A stretch of DNA of 64,000 bases from Taklimakanibacter deserti (GTDB taxonomy: Bacteria; Pseudomonadota; Alphaproteobacteria; Rhizobiales; Aestuariivirgaceae): contig QORU01000004.1 in the NCBI GenBank assembly GCA_003574785.1, forward strand, positions 248,001-312,000, read 5' to 3'. The position numbers were made by a program, and so were the translations under genes. Positions 58,767 to 64,000 of this stretch are shown one piece after another. Position 1 is the stretch's first letter; the number at the start of each line of letters is the position of its first letter. The notes below the pieces were generated by a model. That model was not told the DNA's origin. It did not search any database and saw nothing but the letters and a program-made list of their open reading frames with translations.

Positions 58767-59771
58767 ATGACCATCTCTCGTCGCAAGCTTCTCAAGGTTT
58801 CAGGCGCCGCGGGTGCGGCTGCCTCTCTGGGTCTCGCCGGAGCCAAGCTCTATGCGCCGGCGATCGCCGGCCCCGCGCCCAAGGTGCGCCTCGCCTGGAC
58901 CGAGGTCGCCGCCTGCCATTCGCCCTTGGGCTTCGGCCTGGCGAAGGGCTTCTATGCCAGGCACAATGTCGACGTCGAGCTCTTCTATCAGGGCGCCAGC
59001 GGCCAGACGCTCATCCAGGCGCTCGCCACCAACAAGGCCGATGTCGGTGCAGGCCTGGTGCTCGACTGGCTGAAACCGCTCGAGCAGGGTTTTGACGTGA
59101 AGCTTTTCGTCGGCTCGCATGGCGGCTGCCAGAGGCTCCTCGCCTCCCCCGCTTCCGGCATCACCGATCTCGCTGGGCTCAGGGGCAAGCGGATCGCGAT
59201 CTATGATCCGGGCTCACCGCCCAAGATCGCCTTCGCGGTGACGCTCGCCAAGGCCGGCTTCGATCCCGAGCAGGATTTCACCTGGCAGGTCTTCCCCTTC
59301 GATCTCCTGGGTGAGGCGGTCAATCGCGGCGATGCCGATGCCGCCGCGCATCTAGATCCCTGGGCCTATGCGATCCAGAAGCAGCACAATCTCGTGCAGC
59401 TCGCCGACACTCAGACCGGTGTCTATGAAGGCCGCGTGTGCTGTGTCCTCGGCGCCAATGGGCCGTTCCTCGAGGCCAACAAGGACGCAGTGAGGCGTGT
59501 CGCCGCCGCCAATCTCGAGATCCACGAATATACCGCCAATCATCCCGATGAGGTGGCGCAATGGTATGTCGAGAACCTGAAGCCCGGCATCTCGCATGAG
59601 GATCTGACCAAGAACCTCTCGACCATCGTCTTCCACAACCACCCGGTGGGCAAGGAGCTCATCGAGCATATCCGTCTCTCGATCGAGGACCTGAAGCTCA
59701 CCAAGGTGATCGAGCCCGCGACCGATCCGGCCGAGCTCGCCAACCGCATCACCCTGGATATCTTCGCCTGA
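58767..59771 (+). CDS. Sulfonate/nitrate/taurine-type ABC binding protein
   Basis: A 334-residue periplasmic binding protein of the SsuA/TauA/NMT1 type. A Tat-type signal (TISRRKLLK, Arg5-Arg6) ends near residue 33. The mature start VRLAWTEVAACHSPLGFGLA, the segment LIQALATNKADVGAG and the later YDPGSPPKIAFAVTL are typical. It serves the permease and ATPase encoded next (5-bp and then 1-bp overlap). Substrate is likely an organic sulfur compound, judging from the metY neighbour; nitrate or a pyrimidine precursor are alternatives. Confidence 0.87.
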   Translation: MTISRRKLLKVSGAAGAAASLGLAGAKLYAPAIAGPAPKVRLAWTEVAACHSPLGFGLAKGFYARHNVDVELFYQGASGQTLIQALATNKADVGAGLVLDWLKPLEQGFDVKLFVGSHGGCQRLLASPASGITDLAGLRGKRIAIYDPGSPPKIAFAVTLAKAGFDPEQDFTWQVFPFDLLGEAVNRGDADAAAHLDPWAYAIQKQHNLVQLADTQTGVYEGRVCCVLGANGPFLEANKDAVRRVAAANLEIHEYTANHPDEVAQWYVENLKPGISHEDLTKNLSTIVFHNHPVGKELIEHIRLSIEDLKLTKVIEPATDPAELANRITLDIFA

Positions 59772-59776
59772 CGCAT

Positions 59777-60817
59777 ATGAGCGATGCGGTACAAACGATA
59801 GAGGAAGGCGCGCTGGCGCATCGGACCGAAACCGGACAATTCGATGCGCTCAACACACAGATCGAGCGTTCGCCGGTCTCTGCGATCTGGACGAATGGCC
59901 TGCTTGCGGCCGGCGCCTGGGCGCTGGCCGCGATCGTGACCTTGGCTCTTCCCGATGTCATTCCATGGGGCGGCACGCGTCTCTTCGCCATCCTTGTCGG
60001 TGTGGGCGCCGCTCTTCTGGCGATGCTGTCGGTCAGCGTCCATCATCTGGGCGCCGCCGGCCGCACCCTCATCCATTATGGGCCATGGTTCATCGCCCTT
60101 GGCCTGTGGTTCACCTTCTGGGAGCTCTCCACCGCCAAGCTCGGCTGGTTGCCGAAACCCTTCTTCTCGCCGCCGCAAGGCCTGCTCAATGTCTATGTGG
60201 TCGACTGGCAGCGCCTCCTCCTCTGCATCCTCTATACGTTGCGCCTGTGGGCCATCGGCTTCGGCAGCGGCGTCGTCATCGGCTATGTGATCGGCATCGG
60301 CCTCGGCTGGTCGAAGCGCTTCAGCTATTGGGGCATGCCGGTCTTGAAGCTCATCGGCCCGGTGCCGGCGACCGCCTGGATCCCCTGCACCTTCTTTTTC
60401 TTCCCCACCACCTTCGCCGCGAGCTGCTTCATCGTGGCGCTCGCCTCCGGCATCCCGGTCGCCATCCTCACCGCCTCGGGCGTAGGCTCGGTCAATCGCG
60501 CCTATTATGATGTCGGCCGCATCCTCGGCGCCAAAAACTGGTATCTCATCCGCCAGATCGCGATTCCCGCCTCGCTGCCGCATGTCTTCGTCGGCCTGTT
60601 CATGGGCCTCTATTATTCCTTCGCGGTCCTGGTCGTCGCCGAGATGCTCGGCGCCAAATACGGGCTCGGCTGGTACATCCAGTTCCAGACCGCCTATTCG
60701 GCCTATGCCAATGTCTATGCCGCGCTCCTCATCATGGCCTTCCTCTGCGCCTCGATCGTCCGGCTCCTCTTTTTCTCGCGCGACCGCCTGCTCGGCTGGC
60801 AGAAAGGCTTCATCTGA
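59777..60817 (+). CDS. SsuC/TauC-type ABC transporter permease with N-terminal extension
   Basis: A 346-residue permease, about 90 residues longer than typical SsuC. The extension (about residues 30-115) adds two or three hydrophobic segments. The C-terminal core carries the ATPase-docking loop: YYDVGRILGAKNWYLIRQI then AIPASLPHV (about 235-262). Its stop shares one base with the ATG of the ATPase gene at 60817. It forms the channel, probably as a homodimer. Confidence 0.88.
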   Translation: MSDAVQTIEEGALAHRTETGQFDALNTQIERSPVSAIWTNGLLAAGAWALAAIVTLALPDVIPWGGTRLFAILVGVGAALLAMLSVSVHHLGAAGRTLIHYGPWFIALGLWFTFWELSTAKLGWLPKPFFSPPQGLLNVYVVDWQRLLLCILYTLRLWAIGFGSGVVIGYVIGIGLGWSKRFSYWGMPVLKLIGPVPATAWIPCTFFFFPTTFAASCFIVALASGIPVAILTASGVGSVNRAYYDVGRILGAKNWYLIRQIAIPASLPHVFVGLFMGLYYSFAVLVVAEMLGAKYGLGWYIQFQTAYSAYANVYAALLIMAFLCASIVRLLFFSRDRLLGWQKGFI

Positions 60818-61614
60818 TGTCGCTTCCCGAAAGACGCAATATCGCCGTCGATATCCACAAGGTGAGCCACCATTTCGATCTCGAAGGCGAAGCCCTTCCG
60901 GTCCTCGAAACGATCGACCTCACCGTGGCGCCGGGCGAGTTCATCGCTTTGCTCGGCCCATCCGGCTGCGGGAAATCGACCTTGCTCAGGCTCCTCGCCG
61001 GCCTCGAAAAGCCGGCCCGCGGGAAAATCCATGCCGATGGCCGGCCCATCTCGGCCCCCGATTGCTCGCGCATCCTGGCCTTCCAGGACCCGACCTTGTT
61101 TCCCTGGCGCACCGTCTGGAAGAACGTCGCCACCGGCCTCGAGGCGCAAGGGATTCTCGATGAGCAGCGCGGGCGCGTCGATGACGCCCTCGCTCTGGTG
61201 CGGCTGGAGGATTTCGCTTCCGCCTATCCGCATCAGCTCTCGGGCGGCATGGCGCAGCGCGTCGCGCTCGCCCGCGCTCTGGTCAACGAGCCCAAGCTCC
61301 TGCTGCTCGATGAGCCCTTCGGCAAGCTCGATTCCTTCACCCGCATGGCCATGCAGGCGGAATTGCTGTCGCTCTGGCAGCGCCAGGCCTTCACCGCCAT
61401 CCTCGTCACCCATGACATCGAGGAAGCACTTCTCCTCGCTTCGCGCGTGATCCTGTTGAGCGACCGGCCGGCGCGCCTTGTGCATGAGGTGCGCGTCGAT
61501 CTCGATTATCCGCGCCGGCGCGACCAGCCGACAATCATCAAACTGCGCCGGCAGATCGCGCAGGAGCTCGGCCTCGATGACCTGGCCATCGTGGAAGACC
61601 GGGTCCCGTCGTGA
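60817..61614 (+). CDS. SsuB/TauB-type ABC transporter ATP-binding protein
   Basis: A 265-residue ATPase with Walker A GPSGCGKST (about 47-55), signature LSGGMAQR, Walker B LLLLDEPFGKLD and switch VTHDIEEAL. The AFQDPTLFPWRTVWKNV Q-loop region is typical of the sulfonate/nitrate group. It overlaps a small membrane-protein gene (GTGA) at 61611. Energises 59777. Confidence 0.92.
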   Translation: MSLPERRNIAVDIHKVSHHFDLEGEALPVLETIDLTVAPGEFIALLGPSGCGKSTLLRLLAGLEKPARGKIHADGRPISAPDCSRILAFQDPTLFPWRTVWKNVATGLEAQGILDEQRGRVDDALALVRLEDFASAYPHQLSGGMAQRVALARALVNEPKLLLLDEPFGKLDSFTRMAMQAELLSLWQRQAFTAILVTHDIEEALLLASRVILLSDRPARLVHEVRVDLDYPRRRDQPTIIKLRRQIAQELGLDDLAIVEDRVPS

Positions 61615-61904
61615 CCGGCAGACGGGTCTCGCTCATTCTGGCGGCGCTCGGCCTCGCGGCGCTCATTCTCGCCGCCGCCTGGTGGTGGGTCGTCTTCCGG
61701 CAAGTGATCGCCAATGGCTATATGGGCTGGAGCCAGGCAGTGGTCTGCGCCGGCAGTAAATCGGCCATTTGCGATCTCGCCATGGCGCTCTGCGGCGCCA
61801 GGCACCCTTTCGGCATCGACACCTATTCGGCGAGCCTCTTCTGGCTGGCGCTGGCGAGCCTCTGCGGAAGCCTCGCCACCAGCGCCTATTCCCGCGTCAA
61901 CTGA
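61611..61904 (+). CDS. Small two-helix membrane protein, unknown function
   Basis: A 97-residue protein starting at a GTG overlapping the ATPase stop. Two hydrophobic helices (about residues 6-30 and 76-92) flank a loop with several Cys (AVVCAGSKSAICDLAMALC). Translational coupling to the importer operon suggests an accessory or stability role, but no family is recognised. The 3' end overlaps the convergent Aap-type permease gene by 8 bp. Confidence 0.6.
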   Translation: MTGRRVSLILAALGLAALILAAAWWWVVFRQVIANGYMGWSQAVVCAGSKSAICDLAMALCGARHPFGIDTYSASLFWLALASLCGSLATSAYSRVN

Positions 61905-63000
61905 CCGTCTGCAGCCTTTGCGCCACCGATTCGACGCTCGCCCGCGAATCCTTCTCTTTCTCCACCGTCAGCGGTCGAAGATAAGCCTCGAGCCACAGGC
62001 TGTAGCGCGAGGCAGCGTAAGCAAAGGCGAAATAGACCGCGGCCGTCACCGCATAGGCCTCGTGATAGAAGCCGAGCCACTGCGTGTCGGTCGTGGCTAC
62101 CCGCGCGGTGTTGAGGAAATCGAAGAGCCCGATGACGCTCACCAGCGAGGTGTCGAGGAAGATGCCGATGCCGAGCGTCACGAAGGCCGGAATGACCGCG
62201 CGGAAGGCCTGCGGCAGGACCACCAGGCGCAGCGTCCGGGCCGCCGACAGGCCGAGCGATTGCGCCGCCTCATATTGGCCGTTGGGGACCGCCTCCAGTC
62301 CGGCCCGGACGATCTCGGCGATATAGGCCGAGACGAACAAGATGAGCGCCACCTGGACGCGCAGCAGCTTGTCGATCGAGGCGCCGGCCGGCAGCATCAG
62401 CGGGAACAGCAGGGTCGAGACATAGAGCACGGCGATGATGGGGACGCCGCGCATCGCCTCGATGAAGCCGATCGAGAGCATGCGCACGCCCCCCATCCGT
62501 GAGCGCCGGCCGAGGGCGAGCAGGACGCCGAGCGGAAACGCTCCGGCAAAGCCCAGGACGGCGAGCAGCAAGGTCAGCGGAAAGCCGCCCCAGAGCTGGG
62601 TCGAGATCGACGAGCCGGAGATCCAGCCGGACATGAGAACGATGGCCGAAACGATCGACAGGAGCCAGAGCGTCAAAAGCTGCCGATGCCAGAAGCGCGG
62701 TATGGCGGTTGCGACCACCGGCAGCGCGATGAGGAGTGTCGCGGTGATGGCCTGCCACTGGCGCTCGCGCGGATAGAGGCCGAAAAGCATGAAGCGGAAT
62801 TTTTCGCCGATGAAGGCCCAGCAGGCGCCGGTGCCGGCGGCACAGGTCTCGGCCGTTCCCGTCCAGGTCGCATCGATGAGCGCCCATCGCAGGAGCGGCA
62901 CGGCGATCAGCACCAGTGCGGCCGAGACGGCGACGGTGATGGCGGCATTGAGCGGCGTGCCGAAGAACTGCCGGGCGAGCGGCTTCGATTGATCGATCAT
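61897..63000 (-). CDS. aapM: General L-amino acid ABC transporter permease AapM-like
   Basis: A 367-residue permease of the His/Glu/Gln/Arg/opine family with an N-terminal extension holding extra helices, as in AapM of rhizobia. The core motif EAMRGVPIIAVLYVSTLLFP (about 178-197) and the docking loop AAQSLGLSAARTLRLVVLPQ (about 244-263) are characteristic. It lies 4 bp downstream of the AapQ-like gene. Together they form the channel for broad-range L-amino acid uptake; binding protein and ATPase genes are presumably outside the window. Confidence 0.88.
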   Translation of the reverse strand: MIDQSKPLARQFFGTPLNAAITVAVSAALVLIAVPLLRWALIDATWTGTAETCAAGTGACWAFIGEKFRFMLFGLYPRERQWQAITATLLIALPVVATAIPRFWHRQLLTLWLLSIVSAIVLMSGWISGSSISTQLWGGFPLTLLLAVLGFAGAFPLGVLLALGRRSRMGGVRMLSIGFIEAMRGVPIIAVLYVSTLLFPLMLPAGASIDKLLRVQVALILFVSAYIAEIVRAGLEAVPNGQYEAAQSLGLSAARTLRLVVLPQAFRAVIPAFVTLGIGIFLDTSLVSVIGLFDFLNTARVATTDTQWLGFYHEAYAVTAAVYFAFAYAASRYSLWLEAYLRPLTVEKEKDSRASVESVAQRLQTVS

Positions 63001-63004
63001 GGCG

Positions 63005-64000
63005 TCAGCGGGTGATGAGGGCGTGGCGGGCGTGATAATGGTTCATCAGCAGCGACACCGTGAGGTTGATGGAGAGATAGATCGCCATCATGATCAGGAT
63101 CGCCTCCAGCGCCTGGCCGGTCTGGTTGGCCGTCGTGTTGATGATGCTGACCAGGTCCGGATAGCCGATGGCGACGGCGAGGCTCGAATTCTTGGTGAGG
63201 CTCAGATAGTTGGAGGTGAGGAGCGGGATCATGATGCGGAGCGCCTGCGGCAGCACGATGAGCCTGAGGATCTGGCCCTGATGCAGGCCCATGGCGCGCG
63301 CCGCCTCCGCTTGCCCGTTGGGCACGGCCTCTATGCCGCTGCGCACGATCTCGGCGATGCCGGCCGAGGCATTGATGGCGAGCCCGAACAGGAGGGCGGC
63401 GAATTCAGGCGTGCTGGATAGCCCGCCCGTGACATTGAAGCCTTTCCTTTCCGGCCACTCGATGGTGAGGCCGCCGGCGAACGCGACCAGCACGAGCCCC
63501 GCCAACGCGGCAAGCAGCAACATGATCCGCCCCTTCAGCCTTTGGCGCGGATTGTCCTTCAGGCGATGACTGAGCAAAAGCCAGCAACCCCCGAGAATGA
63601 CTCCGAAAATGGCAAGGGCGACAGTCCAGCCGCCGGTCGCCGAGGTGAGCGACGGCAGGAACACGCCGCGATTGCTGAACAGCACGCCGGGCAGCGGCTC
63701 GAAGGCGCGGCGGATGGCCGGCAGGGACTGGACCGTGGCGCTCCAGAAGAAGAGTTGTAAGAGGAGCGGCGTGTTGCGGACCGCCTCGACATAGGCCTTG
63801 ACCAGACCGGCAAGCAGCGGATTGCCGGAGAGCCGCGCTATGCCGAGCATCAGGCCCAGCGCCGTCGCGAAGACGCAACCTGCGAAAGAGGCCATGAGGG
63901 TGTTGAGGGCGCCGACCAGGATGGCGCGGCCAAAGCTCATTTGCGAGGAATAGGCGATCAGGCTCTCGCCGATCTCGAAATTGGCCGGCCGCCAGAGGAA
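63005..64000 (-). CDS. aapQ: General L-amino acid ABC transporter permease AapQ-like (5' end outside window)
   Basis: The last 331 residues of an AapQ-type permease are visible. The frame stays open to the window edge, and residues upstream of the first internal Met (RPANFEIGESLIAYSSQ) match the periplasmic loop of AapQ, so the internal ATG at 63940 is not the start. Core motifs are AYVEAVRNTPLLLQLFFW and AARAMGLHQGQILRLIVLPQ. A central loop between helices (about 60 residues) is larger than in GlnP-type permeases, as known for AapQ. Confidence 0.87.
   Translation of the reverse strand, partial: FLWRPANFEIGESLIAYSSQMSFGRAILVGALNTLMASFAGCVFATALGLMLGIARLSGNPLLAGLVKAYVEAVRNTPLLLQLFFWSATVQSLPAIRRAFEPLPGVLFSNRGVFLPSLTSATGGWTVALAIFGVILGGCWLLLSHRLKDNPRQRLKGRIMLLLAALAGLVLVAFAGGLTIEWPERKGFNVTGGLSSTPEFAALLFGLAINASAGIAEIVRSGIEAVPNGQAEAARAMGLHQGQILRLIVLPQALRIMIPLLTSNYLSLTKNSSLAVAIGYPDLVSIINTTANQTGQALEAILIMMAIYLSINLTVSLLMNHYHARHALITR

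Noticed and set aside
1..64000. CRISPR arrays, tRNA/rRNA genes, insertion sequences, prophage or toxin-antitoxin modules
   Set aside because: No direct-repeat/spacer pattern, no tRNA- or rRNA-like segment, and no transposase, integrase or toxin-antitoxin motif was seen among the genes.

Overview
The window reads as a chromosomal segment of an alphaproteobacterium, most likely of the order Hyphomicrobiales (Rhizobiales). The reasons are: high G+C throughout, dense operons with many ATGA/GTGA start-stop overlaps, many ABC uptake systems with Tat-type binding proteins, Aap-type amino acid permeases, a BacA/BclA-like transporter pair, TamA/TamB, and a nested palindromic intergenic repeat (CGGAAAA...GGTACC...TTTTCCG inside GCATGATC arms) of a kind I associate with rhizobial genomes. 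I saw no tRNA, rRNA, CRISPR array, insertion sequence or phage gene.

Layout. 1-1074: end of an oligopeptide ABC ATPase gene and a small P-loop ATPase. 1067-7784: a sugar ABC importer operon on the minus strand (binding protein, two permeases, ribokinase, ATPase) with a divergent GntR regulator. 7790-18380: a B3/B4-domain protein, then a FadR-type regulator heading a sugar-acid set (ABM monooxygenase, HpcH/HpaI aldolase, 2-hydroxyacid dehydrogenase, a second sugar ABC importer and a large D-apionate-lactonase-like protein). 18726-29790: a visibly more A/T-rich glycan island with UDP-glucuronate decarboxylase, two glycosyltransferase genes (one a 1092-residue double-GT fusion), a radical SAM enzyme with an inserted beta-rich module, two paralogous small secreted proteins flanking these, a ClpP-like secreted protein, and a secreted ammonia-lyase homologue lacking its cofactor-forming residues. 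29901-31443: divergent LysE exporter and LysR regulator. 31447-40509: beta-glucan metabolism, with a cytoplasmic GH3 beta-glucosidase divergent from an operon of two BacA/BclA-like ABC proteins (one with a ruined nucleotide-binding domain), a GH144-type glucanase and a GH15 glucoamylase. 40607-46830: tamA-tamB. 47212-53285: a polyamine-type ABC importer with a YtcJ-like amidohydrolase and an XRE-cupin regulator. 53282-57388: esterase, LysR regulator, cupin, and 2-oxoglutarate/iron oxygenase. 57415-61904: MetY and a sulfonate/nitrate-type ABC importer. 61897-64000: Aap-type amino acid permeases running off the window.

How it works together. Most of the window is nutrient scavenging: each importer is packaged with the enzymes that start catabolism of its substrate and with a local regulator. 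In three importer operons a strong hairpin or mosaic repeat lies exactly between the binding-protein gene and the first permease gene, a natural way to make more binding protein than permease. Two regulatory sites are unusually clear: a promoter whose -10 box is covered by a perfect palindrome (4890-4922), and a FadR-type operator over the start codon of an apparently leaderless regulator gene (8608-8658). The best candidates for undescribed biology are the cofactor-less secreted ammonia-lyase homologue (27958-29790), the asymmetric BacA-like transporter coupled to cytoplasmic glucanases (33944-40509), and the radical SAM/glycosyltransferase island with its small secreted paralogues (19950-26997).
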